A stretch of DNA of 64,000 nt from CAZNVB01 sp964576265 (lineage in GTDB: Bacteria; Acidobacteriota; Aminicenantia; Aminicenantales; UBA8522), in the NCBI GenBank assembly GCA_964576265.1, contig CAZNVB010000270.1, forward strand, positions 19,856 to 83,855, given 5' to 3'. A model generated the notes under the pieces. That model was not told the DNA's origin, ran no database searches, and saw only the letters and a list, made by a program, of their open reading frames with translations. Made by a program: the position numbers and the translations under genes. The number at the start of each line of letters is the position of its first letter. Positions within the stretch are counted from its first letter, which is position 1. Positions 26,818-35,656 of the stretch are shown here, in pieces.

Positions 26818-28485
26818 TTGCTTAAAAAGAGATACCCCAGAAGAGAGTTTCTGAAGGCTGCGCTGGCCGGTGTTCCCCTTCTGACGCACGATTGGAATTC
26901 TTTTCCCCGGGGCGACGGACGGCGAAATCCTGAAACGAGGAAAAACCAGGATGCCGATATATGGGATGCCGTCATCGTCGGCACCGGACTCGGTGGTCTG
27001 AGTTGCGCCGCGGCTTTTGCCCGGCAGGGCTTCAGGCCGCTCGTTCTGGAACAGCATTCGATCCCCGGGGGCTACGCCACGACATTCAAGAGACCGGGCG
27101 GTTTTGTTTTCGATGTTTCCCTTCACTCGACGACGGTCGGGGAGAGAGACGGCCTTCCCAATCTGATCCCCGGCTTTCCGGAAATCAAGGATGTCGAGTT
27201 CGTTCCTCACAAATCCCTCTATCGGATCATTTTCCCCGAGCATGATCTTCGCGTTCCGCAGAAGGATGTGGAAGGCTATGTCGCCCTCCTGGTCGAGCTC
27301 TTTCCGCAAGAAAAGACGGGCATCGAAAGCCTCTTTCGGATGATGCGCGGCCTGGTCTCGGATCTCAACCGCTACCAGAACGCTCAGGGCAAAGTCGACA
27401 TGGCCAGCTTCCCCAAAGAATTCCCTTATCTTCTCCAATGCTTCAACAGCACGTGGGGAAGCGTTCTTGGCTCTTATATCAAGGATCCCAAACTTAAGGG
27501 GATAATCTCCGGACTCTGGGGGTATTTCGGCCTGCCTCCTTCCAAGCTGGCGAGTATCTATTACATCCTGCCGTTAATGGGCTATCTTCAGGCAGGCGGA
27601 TACTATCCCCGCGGGCGCTCGCAGAAAATCAGCGATGCGTTACGCGACTTCATCGAAGAACGGGGCGGCAAGGTTCTGCTGCGGACGCGGGTGGAGAAAA
27701 TCCTGGCCAAAGATCACACGGCCTACGGCGTCAAGACGGTGGACGGCTGTGAGTATCTCGGCCGGGTTGTGGTCTCCAATGCCAACGCCTATGACACCGT
27801 CCGCAAAATGATGGATGAAGGCGAATTCCTGAAGGCCTACCTGGCGCGGATGGACACATTCACTACGAGTCTTTCCTCTTTTCAGGTGTTTCTCGGCCTC
27901 AAAAAGGATCTGGTCGGAGAGGTCGGCATCAAAGACACGGAAATTTTTTATGAAACGGGTTACGACATCGAAGAGGCCTACCATTATGCCCGGAACGGAG
28001 AGATCGAGAAAGGCGGGTTCGGCCTGACCCTCTACGACAATCTCTACAAAGGCTATTCTCCGGAAGGCAAGAACACCCTCTCGATCGTCACCCTTCAGGG
28101 ATACGATCCGTGGAAAAAATACGAAACCGATTATTTTGCTGGCCGGAAGGAGGCTTACCGGGTGGAGAAAGAGAGGCTGGCCGGCATCCTAATCAAGAAA
28201 GTTGAGGAGACGCTTCTGCCCGGGTTGAGCGAAGCGATCGAGGTCATGGAAATCGGAACGCCCTTGACCAACGTCCGCTATACGAGCAATTATCGCGGCG
28301 CCATATACGGCTGGGACCAGACTCTCGACAACAGCGAGCCCAGGCGCCTGCCGCATAAGACGCCGATCAAAAACCTTTACCTCGCCGGCGCCTGGACAAG
28401 ACCCGGAGGCGGATACAGCGCCGTCCTTTCGAGCGGGCTGCAGTGCTTCGCCGAGATCATGAAAGAGTGGCCGAAAAACGGATGA
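26818..28485 (+). CDS. Tat-type CrtI/CrtISO-like FAD oxidoreductase
   Basis: A 555-residue flavoprotein of the phytoene desaturase/carotenoid isomerase and retinol saturase type. AVIVGTGLGGLSCAAAFARQ near residue 50 is the FAD Rossmann motif, followed by VLEQHSIPGGYATTFKR; the C-terminal FAD contact is NLYLAGAWTRPGGGYS. The first residues, LKKRYPRREFLKAALAGVPLL, form a twin-arginine-type signal (RREFLK), so the folded flavoprotein is probably exported. Relatives saturate or isomerise polyenes; the substrate here is unknown, and no carotenoid genes are nearby. It starts with TTG. The stop overlaps the PBP4 gene's ATG (ATGA at 28482). Confidence 0.8.
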   Translation: MLKKRYPRREFLKAALAGVPLLTHDWNSFPRGDGRRNPETRKNQDADIWDAVIVGTGLGGLSCAAAFARQGFRPLVLEQHSIPGGYATTFKRPGGFVFDVSLHSTTVGERDGLPNLIPGFPEIKDVEFVPHKSLYRIIFPEHDLRVPQKDVEGYVALLVELFPQEKTGIESLFRMMRGLVSDLNRYQNAQGKVDMASFPKEFPYLLQCFNSTWGSVLGSYIKDPKLKGIISGLWGYFGLPPSKLASIYYILPLMGYLQAGGYYPRGRSQKISDALRDFIEERGGKVLLRTRVEKILAKDHTAYGVKTVDGCEYLGRVVVSNANAYDTVRKMMDEGEFLKAYLARMDTFTTSLSSFQVFLGLKKDLVGEVGIKDTEIFYETGYDIEEAYHYARNGEIEKGGFGLTLYDNLYKGYSPEGKNTLSIVTLQGYDPWKKYETDYFAGRKEAYRVEKERLAGILIKKVEETLLPGLSEAIEVMEIGTPLTNVRYTSNYRGAIYGWDQTLDNSEPRRLPHKTPIKNLYLAGAWTRPGGGYSAVLSSGLQCFAEIMKEWPKNG

Positions 28486-30029
28486 GAAGAAGCGGGATCG
28501 TCCCGAAACTCGCTCTGCTTCCCTTTCTCTTCACGGCCGCCGTTTCCTTCTTAAGCCCGGCACGCTTGATTTCTCCGGAACCTCCGGCGATAACGGCAGC
28601 CATTTCTTCGGATAGATCAGAAGTTCTGTCATCAGAGCCAGAGACCATCCCTCTCTCCCCGGTCCAGCTCAAGCAGCGGATTCAGACGATCCTGGGAAAA
28701 CCGAATCTTGCCAAGGTCGTGTTTTCCGCCTCCATCGTAAATGGCGAGAGCGGCGAGATCGTCTATGAGAAAAACCCTCATCTCGGCCTCATCCCTGCCT
28801 CAAACATGAAAATCGTGACCACCGCTGCCGCGCTCGAATGCCTCGGACCGGAATTCGCTTTTATCACCCGAGTGGGATTGTGCGGCGAGAAGCTCATGGT
28901 CAAAGGAAGCGGCGACCCGCTTCTTGGAGACAAAGAAATCGACCTCAAGAATGGGCGCCGGGCCCAGCCCGTCATCCAGGAAATTGCCCGGCGGCTCAGA
29001 GACCTCGGCGTCTCCGAGATCACGGATATCGTTCTCGACACATCGATTTTCGACAGCCAGCGCGTTCATCCATCTTGGCCTCAGAACCAGCTTCACCAAA
29101 AATATGCCTGCGAAGTCAGCGGAATCAATTATCACGGCAACTCCGTTGCTATCACCGCCGTCCATCGCCAGGGAAAAATCGTCCTGACGCTCGATCCGCC
29201 GACAGACTATCTCAGACTCAGGAATAGCCTGACCATCTGGAAAAGCCGGGAAAGCTGGTTCAGCGTCAGCCGCACGGATGTGCCGAATGAACTTCTCATC
29301 CAGGGGAACTGCCGGACTGAGGCCGGTCCTTACGCCGTGGCCGTCGAAAATCCGGCTCTCTTCTTCGGTCATTTGCTCCGGTCGGCTCTCGTCGAAGCGG
29401 GAATCGGGGTCGCGGGCGAAATCCTGGAACAGCGGATATCGGAAGAATGCGAGGTTCAGGAGGTCGCCGAATTCGCCACCCCCCTCAGCGAAGTGTTAAA
29501 GAGGACGAACAAGGACAGTTTCGGCCTGGCGGCAGAGGCGCTATTCAAAAGGATCTCCGTTCAATCCAACTCCGAAGGAGATCAGGGAAGTTGGCAAGGC
29601 GGAAGAAAGGTTGTTTTCAGCTACCTGACCAGTCTCGGGCTGAGCGAGCGTGAATTTGTGATCTCTGATGGCAGCGGCCTCAGCCGGGAAAACCGGCTCA
29701 GCGCCAATGTGTTGACCCGAATCCTGCTGCACCTCGCCTCCGGTCCTGACTGGAATCTTTTCAAAAACTCGCTGGCCGTCGGCGGACTCGACGGCACGAT
29801 CGAAAATCACTTCTGGGAGAAAGCCTATCGCGGCCGGGTGCTGGCCAAGTCCGGTTATATCCAGGCCGTTCGGGCCCTTTCCGGCGTGGCTCATACGGAC
29901 AGCGGCGATTACTTGTTTTCTTTCCTGGCAAACAAGGCGGGAAACGGTGCCCGCACGGCGATCGATCAAGCCGTCAAAGCGATTATCGATTGGGGCGCTC
30001 GGCCCTCACCGAGTCGCCGCCTTCCCTAA
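28482..30029 (+). CDS. dacB: D-alanyl-D-alanine carboxypeptidase/endopeptidase (PBP4 type, S13)
   Basis: A 515-residue periplasmic penicillin-binding protein. All three S13 motifs are visible: the nucleophile SNMK in LIPASNMKIVTT near residue 107, SDGSGLSREN near 396 (SxN-like region) and KSGYIQAV (KTG-like) near 456. An N-terminal signal segment (LALLPFLFTAAVSFL) is present. The enzyme trims the peptide stems or cross-links of peptidoglycan. The start is the ATG at 28482, coupled to the oxidoreductase by a 4-bp overlap; the open frame extends upstream, but that part overlaps the previous gene. Confidence 0.9.
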   Translation: MRRSGIVPKLALLPFLFTAAVSFLSPARLISPEPPAITAAISSDRSEVLSSEPETIPLSPVQLKQRIQTILGKPNLAKVVFSASIVNGESGEIVYEKNPHLGLIPASNMKIVTTAAALECLGPEFAFITRVGLCGEKLMVKGSGDPLLGDKEIDLKNGRRAQPVIQEIARRLRDLGVSEITDIVLDTSIFDSQRVHPSWPQNQLHQKYACEVSGINYHGNSVAITAVHRQGKIVLTLDPPTDYLRLRNSLTIWKSRESWFSVSRTDVPNELLIQGNCRTEAGPYAVAVENPALFFGHLLRSALVEAGIGVAGEILEQRISEECEVQEVAEFATPLSEVLKRTNKDSFGLAAEALFKRISVQSNSEGDQGSWQGGRKVVFSYLTSLGLSEREFVISDGSGLSRENRLSANVLTRILLHLASGPDWNLFKNSLAVGGLDGTIENHFWEKAYRGRVLAKSGYIQAVRALSGVAHTDSGDYLFSFLANKAGNGARTAIDQAVKAIIDWGARPSPSRRLP

Positions 30030-30271
30030 AGACGATTTGCTATTCGGCAACCTTGAGGACATCGTATACTAATTTTGTCTCAGCACGGGGAATCGACAAT
30101 AAGAGAAACATTTTTCCTTTTGCCGGCGTATTAGAAAGAGAGGTTATTTTTTGCTTTCCTGTCGAGAATTGGCATAAGATGTTCTAAGAAGGGTCTGATT
30201 TGTTTGCTTTGAAAGGACGGGATTTCATCCCGAAGAATAAAATATCCCATTCCCGGGAAAAAGGAGGATGA
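30030..30271. other. AT-rich intergenic region before tldD
   Basis: 242 bp with no convincing gene. It holds a TATACT possible -10 near 30065 without a good -35, and a perfect stem CGGGAT-TTC-ATCCCG at 30218-30232, about 40 bp ahead of the start codon, that could act in the leader. An AAGGAGG site stands right before the tldD start. Confidence 0.35.
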
Positions 30272-31816
30272 ATGGACCGCGACCAGCGCTTTCACCCGAT
30301 GAACAGGAGGACCTTCTTGAGCAAAGGAATCCAGACCGGAGCGCTTGTCGTTTCGCTCCCGCTATGGCAACATTTCGGTGGCCAAGATCCCGGCCCGCTC
30401 CTGGCCGTCGAATCGGATCCGCCGGCGACTCTCGACCTGGAAACCTTTAGGAAGCTTCTTCAAATCTGTCTCAGCCGGGGGGGCGAGTTCGCTGAGATTT
30501 ATTACGAGCGGACGGTCACGAACAGCATTTCCCTGGACGAGGACAAGATCTCATCGGCCACTCGGGGTCTGGACATGGGCGTCGGCTTCCGGGTCATCCA
30601 GGGAGAAAAAACGGGCTATGCCTACTCCGATGATATCGATTTCGCCCGGCTGAAAGAGGCTGCAGAAACAGCCGCCCTCATCGCTTCGAGCGGCGCCAAA
30701 CATGAACCGCAAAAATTCGTCCCCCTCTCCCCCCCTTCTTATTATCTTGTCAAGGTTCCTCCAGACACCATTGCCGCCAAAACCAAAGTCGAGCTGCTGA
30801 CGAAGGCGAATGCGGTGGCCCGCGCTTTCGACAAGCGAATCACTCAGGTCGGCGTCGGTTTTTCCGATACGACGAAAAAGATCCTCATCGTCAACTCCGA
30901 AGGTCTGAAAGTCGAAGATACCCAGACCCTCAGCCGATTCGGCGTCAATTGCGCCGCGCTCGAAGGCGAAAACCGAAGTATGGGTTACGAGTCGAAGGCC
31001 GGAACCTACGGGTTTGAGCATTTCGACGTCGCCTTGGCTGAAGATTTCGCCCGAAAGGCGGCCGAGATGGCCGTCCGGATGCTTCCGGCTGAAGATGCGC
31101 CGGCCGGAGAATTCCCGATCGTCATCGCCAAAGGGTACGGGGGGATCTTCTTCCATGAAGCGATCGGACACAGCCTGGAAGCCGACGGCATCAGAAAAAA
31201 GACGTCCTGCTTTCACGACAAGCTGGGGCAGTCCATCGCCAGCCCTCTCGTCAACCTCGCCGACGACGGAACCTATAAAGGAGCCTGGGGGGCCGTCAAT
31301 GTCGACGACGAGGGCAGCGTCGGCAAAAAGACGGTCCTGATCGAGAAAGGGCGATGCGCCGCTTTCCTCCAGGACCGGCTCAACGCCAAGCTGATGAAAA
31401 TGACCCCGACGGGAAACGGCCGCCGCCAGTCCTATCAGCACCCTCCTATCCCGCGCATGACCAACACCTACCTTCTCCCCGGCGATTCTCTGCCCGAAGA
31501 CATTGTCAAATCCGTCGAGAAAGGCCTCTACATCGCCAAAATCGGAGGAGGCAATGTCCATCCGACCACCGGGCGCTTCGTCTTTTCGGTGCCTGAAGGC
31601 TACATGATTGAGGCCGGGAAAATCACCCGACCCCTCAAGGGGATCATGCTCATGGGCAGCGGCCAGGATGTGCTCAAAAAAATCTCCCTCGTCGGAAGCG
31701 ACCTCCTGGTCATCGGCGGCGGTTCCTGCGGCAAGGGCGGCCAGTCGAAGCCCGTCGGGTTCGGAAATCCGACGCTCAAAGTCGATCAGATTACCGTGGG
31801 CGGGAAAAAAGCCTGA
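30272..31816 (+). CDS. tldD: TldD-family metalloprotease with Tat-type signal
   Basis: A 514-residue member of the TldD/PmbA family. The zinc motif is HEAIGH in GIFFHEAIGHSLEADG near residue 295, typical of TldD. GRFVFSVPEGYMIEAGK and the C-terminal GGSCGKGGQSK are also characteristic. TldD with TldE forms a hollow protease that degrades unfolded peptides and matures some modified peptides. Here the N-terminus is MNRRTFLSKGIQTGALVVSLPLW, a twin-arginine-type signal that standard TldD proteins lack, so this form may be exported. It is followed by tldE 12 bp later, in the same unit. Confidence 0.9.
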   Translation: MDRDQRFHPMNRRTFLSKGIQTGALVVSLPLWQHFGGQDPGPLLAVESDPPATLDLETFRKLLQICLSRGGEFAEIYYERTVTNSISLDEDKISSATRGLDMGVGFRVIQGEKTGYAYSDDIDFARLKEAAETAALIASSGAKHEPQKFVPLSPPSYYLVKVPPDTIAAKTKVELLTKANAVARAFDKRITQVGVGFSDTTKKILIVNSEGLKVEDTQTLSRFGVNCAALEGENRSMGYESKAGTYGFEHFDVALAEDFARKAAEMAVRMLPAEDAPAGEFPIVIAKGYGGIFFHEAIGHSLEADGIRKKTSCFHDKLGQSIASPLVNLADDGTYKGAWGAVNVDDEGSVGKKTVLIEKGRCAAFLQDRLNAKLMKMTPTGNGRRQSYQHPPIPRMTNTYLLPGDSLPEDIVKSVEKGLYIAKIGGGNVHPTTGRFVFSVPEGYMIEAGKITRPLKGIMLMGSGQDVLKKISLVGSDLLVIGGGSCGKGGQSKPVGFGNPTLKVDQITVGGKKA

Positions 31817-31828
31817 AGGAGAATGACG

Positions 31829-33175
31829 ATGGACATCCAAAAAATCGGCCAAGAGGCGGTCAAAAAAGCGATCCAAACTGGCGCGGAAGAAGCGGAAGCG
31901 GTCATCGAGAACGTCAAGGAGTTCGAAGTCAATACCCGGAAGGGCGAGATCGAAATGCTGAAGAAGACCGTCTCTCGGGGACTCGGCCTCAGAGTCTTCA
32001 TCAATAAACAGCTCGGTTTTTCCTACACATCGGATTTGTCCCCGGATTCGCTCGCCGAGACGATTCAAAGGACGATCGAACTCGCCAGGATCACCGAGGC
32101 AAAGCCCTGGCAGGGCCTGCCGGATTTCGGACCTCGGCCGGTCCCCGACCTCGACCTCTACGACCCGGAGATCGGCCGGATTGCCGACGAAAAAAAGATC
32201 GCGCTCGCCCGCGAAGCCGAGCGAATCGCCCTCGCCGAAGACAAGCGTATCACCAACACGGAAGGCGGATTTTTTTCCAGCACCGAGCGCGAAGCGGGGC
32301 TTTTTAACTCCAAAGGAATTTCTTATGTTTTTAAAGAGACGAGCTTCTCCTACGGAGCTTATGTCATCGCCGGCGAGGGCGACAGCATGCAAGGCGACGG
32401 CTGGTCAAGCTCAAAGCGTTTTTTTAAAGACCTCGAGCCGGTCGAGGAGGTGGCCAAGAAGGCCGCCCAAAGAGCCGTGGAAAAGCTCGGAGCGAGGCCG
32501 GTGGAAACGAAAAAAGTCCCGGTCGTTTTTGACCGCTATGCGGCTCCCTCCTTTTGGATGGGCGTTCTCTCGGCTTTGAGCGGGGACGCCGTTTTCCGGA
32601 AAGTCACCTTCATGACCGAGATGCTGGACAAAGCGATCGCCTCTCCGCTCATCACGATCATCGACGATCCGACGCGGCCGCGATTCATCAGCTCGACGCC
32701 CATCGACGGCGAGGGAAACATCACCCGCAAGAACGTTATCGTGGACAAGGGCGTTCTCAAACTGTTTTACTACGATTCTCAAACGGCGCGGAAAGCCGGG
32801 GTCAAGGTCCCCACCATGGCTCGCCGCTTCGGCTATAAAAGCGGGCCCTCAGCTGGATTCCTGTGCGTCACCGTCGCCAACGGAACCGATGATCCGGCGT
32901 CACTTCTCAAGGACATGAAGGAAGGGCTGCTCGTCACCGGAATGAGAGGAACGGGGACCGATGTCACAACCGGCGCTTTTTCGGTCGGCTGCAGCGGGTT
33001 CTGGATTGCGGACGGCGCCAAGGCTTTTCCGGTCGACGGAGTAACCCTCGGCGGGACGACGCTCGACATCCTCAAAGGGATCGACAGAGTCGCCAACGAC
33101 CTCGACCTCCGCGGCAGCCTGAACAGCCCCTCCTTCCGGGTGGCCGAAATCACCGTCGGCGGGAAAAAAGCCTGA
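31829..33175 (+). CDS. pmbA: TldE/PmbA-family protein
   Basis: A 448-residue partner of TldD, without the HExxxH motif, as expected for the non-catalytic half. It ends SPSFRVAEITVGGKKA, similar to TldD's own end (VDQITVGGKKA). It begins MDIQKIGQEAVKKAIQTGAEEAEAVIE and has no signal peptide, in contrast to the TldD gene just before it. The second ATG (31829) has the AAGGAG site at a better distance than the first at 31823. The two genes are co-transcribed. Confidence 0.9.
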   Translation: MDIQKIGQEAVKKAIQTGAEEAEAVIENVKEFEVNTRKGEIEMLKKTVSRGLGLRVFINKQLGFSYTSDLSPDSLAETIQRTIELARITEAKPWQGLPDFGPRPVPDLDLYDPEIGRIADEKKIALAREAERIALAEDKRITNTEGGFFSSTEREAGLFNSKGISYVFKETSFSYGAYVIAGEGDSMQGDGWSSSKRFFKDLEPVEEVAKKAAQRAVEKLGARPVETKKVPVVFDRYAAPSFWMGVLSALSGDAVFRKVTFMTEMLDKAIASPLITIIDDPTRPRFISSTPIDGEGNITRKNVIVDKGVLKLFYYDSQTARKAGVKVPTMARRFGYKSGPSAGFLCVTVANGTDDPASLLKDMKEGLLVTGMRGTGTDVTTGAFSVGCSGFWIADGAKAFPVDGVTLGGTTLDILKGIDRVANDLDLRGSLNSPSFRVAEITVGGKKA

Positions 33176-33257
33176 CTTTTTCGGAAAAAGGCGACCATTC
33201 AAATTTGCTTTCCTTCCGTTTCCTTAGCTACGAGTGAACTCCCCGTTTTAAATCGGC

Positions 33258-33263
33258 TATAAT
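33258..33263 (+). promoter_or_regulatory. -10 box before the M3 oligopeptidase gene
   Basis: Perfect TATAAT, 42 bp before the ATG at 33305, without a good -35 (TGAACT-like sequence at 33235-33240, 17 bp upstream). Confidence 0.35.
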
Positions 33264-33304
33264 AAGGCGGTCAGGCTGAATCTTCTCAGGAGGTTCGACA
33301 AGCG

Positions 33305-35449
33305 ATGAAACAGCTAATCGTCCTTGTTTTTTCCATCACTCTGGCTATTGCCGAAGGTTTTTTCCTTCCCCGCGGCGATGTCAGCGAGCAGACAAAAACT
33401 TCCCTTCCGCCGGCGGCCGACAATCCCTTTTTCAAGCCCTACCGGACTCCCTTTAACGTTCCGCCTTTCCATCTCATCAAGAACGAGCATTTCCTGCCGG
33501 CTATCGAAGAGGGGATCAAGCGCGAGGAAGCGGAAATCGAGGCCATTGTGAAGAATCCCGCCCCGCCCTCCTTCGAGAACACGATCGCCGCCCTGGATCA
33601 TGCCGGCATTTTCCTGGACGAGGTCACCGCCGTGTTTTCGTCTCTGCAGAGCGCCCACACCAACAAAGAAATCCAGGCACTGGCACGAAAGACGGCTCCC
33701 CTGCTGGCTGCCCACAGGGACAATATCTCGCTCAACGAGAAGCTTTTTCAGCGCATCAAGACCGTCTATGATCAGCGCCAAAACCTGAACCTCGACCGCG
33801 ACGAGCTCTACCTTCTCGAGAATACCTACCGGGACTTCGTCCGTTCCGGAGCCCTGTTGGACGAGAAACAGAAAGCCCGGCTGAGAGAATTAAACCAGGA
33901 ACTGTCGTTGCTCAGCGTGAAATTCGGGGATAACGTCCTGGCCGAGACGAACGCATTCCAGCTGATCATCGAGGACAAGACGGACCTGGCTGGACTCCCG
34001 GCCTCGGTTGTCGCCATGGCCGCCGAAGCTGCCAGGCAGGCGGGGCTCGAAGGAAAATGGGTCTTCACCATCCAGGTTCCGAGCCTCATTCCGTTTCTTC
34101 AATATTCGGAGAAACGGGAGCTTCGGGAAAAGCTTTTCCGGGCCTACATCATGAAGGGTGATCAGGGAAACGAATACGACAACAAAGAAAATGTCAAGAG
34201 GATCATCGCTCTTCGCCAGGAAAGAGCGAAACTTCTAGGCTATCAAACCCATGCCCATTTTGTCCTGGAGAAAAACATGGCCAAAAATCCGGACACGGTG
34301 AACGCCTTCCTCATGAAGCTCTGGGAGCCGGCTTTGGCCAAAGCCAAATCCGAGGCGGCGGCGCTTCAAGCCCTGATCGACCGAGAGGGCGGCGGCTTCA
34401 AGCTCGCTCCCTGGGATTGGTGGTATTACACCGAGAAGCTGCGCCAGGAAAAATATGCCCTTGACGACACGGCCCTGCGGCCTTACTTCAAGCTCGAAAA
34501 CGTCCGTCAGGGCATCTTCAATCTCTGCGGGAAGCTTTACGGCTTGACATTCGTCGAGCAACCCAATCTGCCCCGGTACCATCCCGATGTCCAGGTTTAT
34601 GAAGTGAAAGAGGCAGACGGCCGTCACCTCGGTCTCCTGTTTATGGATTTCCATCCGCGCGAGAGCAAACGCGGAGGTGCCTGGTCCGGCGCTTTCCGGC
34701 GCTCGTACTACGAGCAGGGAAAACGGGTCCCTCCTCTGGCCACGATTGTCTGCAACTTCACTCGACCGACCGCCGACAGCCCTTCTCTTCTCAGTGCCGA
34801 CGAAGCGACAACGTTCTTCCATGAGTTCGGACATGCTCTGGCGACGCTGTTTTCCCAAAGCCGCTATCGCAGCCGTTTCCTAGCCCGAGATTCGGTCGAG
34901 CTCCCTTCCCAGATCATGGAGCATTGGGTTTTTGAACCGGCGCTTCTCGCGGAATACGCCAAACATTATCAAAGGGGAGAGATCATTCCGACGGAACTCG
35001 TTGAAAGGATCGAAAAGAGCAAGCTCTTTAACCAGGGTTTCATCACCGGCGAGTACCTCGCGGCCTCGATCCTGGACATGGCCTGGCACTCTCTTCTCGC
35101 GACAGCGGATATAGACGTTAATGCCTTCGAAAAGAGCGTCATGGATAAGATCGGTCTGATTCCGGAAATTGTGCCCCGCTACCGAAGTACCTATTTCAAC
35201 CACATCTTCAGCGGCGGTTATGCCGCCGGTTACTATTCCTACATCTGGTCGGAGGTGCTGGACTCAGACGCCTACGAAGCCTTCAAGGCAAAGGGAATTT
35301 TCGATCGGGCCACGGCTCTCTCCTTCCGGAAAAACATTCTTGAGCCTTTCGGGACAGAGGAGATCGGGATCCAATACCGGCGTTTTCGCGGCGCCGACCC
35401 GAAAATCGAGCCGTTGCTCCGCAACCGCGGCCTGGAGGTCAAGGACTGA
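33305..35449 (+). CDS. Exported M3-family oligopeptidase (Dcp-type)
   Basis: A 714-residue zinc metallopeptidase of the M3 family, similar to dipeptidyl carboxypeptidase and oligopeptidase A. The zinc motif is HEFGH in TTFFHEFGHALATLFSQ near residue 507, and the downstream SQIMEHWVFEP supplies the third ligand. A signal peptide is seen at the N-terminus (LIVLVFSITLAIAEGFFL), so it acts in the periplasm, cutting short peptides. An AGGAGG site lies about 12 nt before the ATG, a little far. It follows tldE but has its own -10. Confidence 0.9.
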   Translation: MKQLIVLVFSITLAIAEGFFLPRGDVSEQTKTSLPPAADNPFFKPYRTPFNVPPFHLIKNEHFLPAIEEGIKREEAEIEAIVKNPAPPSFENTIAALDHAGIFLDEVTAVFSSLQSAHTNKEIQALARKTAPLLAAHRDNISLNEKLFQRIKTVYDQRQNLNLDRDELYLLENTYRDFVRSGALLDEKQKARLRELNQELSLLSVKFGDNVLAETNAFQLIIEDKTDLAGLPASVVAMAAEAARQAGLEGKWVFTIQVPSLIPFLQYSEKRELREKLFRAYIMKGDQGNEYDNKENVKRIIALRQERAKLLGYQTHAHFVLEKNMAKNPDTVNAFLMKLWEPALAKAKSEAAALQALIDREGGGFKLAPWDWWYYTEKLRQEKYALDDTALRPYFKLENVRQGIFNLCGKLYGLTFVEQPNLPRYHPDVQVYEVKEADGRHLGLLFMDFHPRESKRGGAWSGAFRRSYYEQGKRVPPLATIVCNFTRPTADSPSLLSADEATTFFHEFGHALATLFSQSRYRSRFLARDSVELPSQIMEHWVFEPALLAEYAKHYQRGEIIPTELVERIEKSKLFNQGFITGEYLAASILDMAWHSLLATADIDVNAFEKSVMDKIGLIPEIVPRYRSTYFNHIFSGGYAAGYYSYIWSEVLDSDAYEAFKAKGIFDRATALSFRKNILEPFGTEEIGIQYRRFRGADPKIEPLLRNRGLEVKD

Positions 35450-35596
35450 AGGCCCGATTAGCACCAAAACTCAGACCTTAAAGATCTCAGTCTGGATCGC
35501 CAGACCTGTCCATGTTCGGTCGCTCGGCCGCTTGTGTTTAGATATTCCTGAATCCCTCCTCTCCATCAGGGAAGCGACTCCTCCGCCAGCCCGCCC

Positions 35597-35626
35597 TTGA
35601 GAATGAGAATAAGAAAATGTTATAAA
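35597..35626 (+). promoter_or_regulatory. Promoter of the radical SAM gene
   Basis: TTGAGA (35597-35602), 18 bp, TATAAA (35621-35626); about 24 nt of leader before the ATG at 35657. Confidence 0.55.
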
Positions 35627-35656
35627 AGAAAAAGAGCTTGGGCCTGCGGGTGAATC

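Noticed and set aside
30165..30190. Possible sigma54 promoter (TTGGCATAAGATGTTC) before tldD
   Set aside because: The GC doublet at the -12 position is absent.
30551..32392. 613-codon minus-strand frame over tldD/tldE
   Set aside because: It spans two solid metalloprotease-family genes and reads as an Arg/Asp/Gly-rich shadow.
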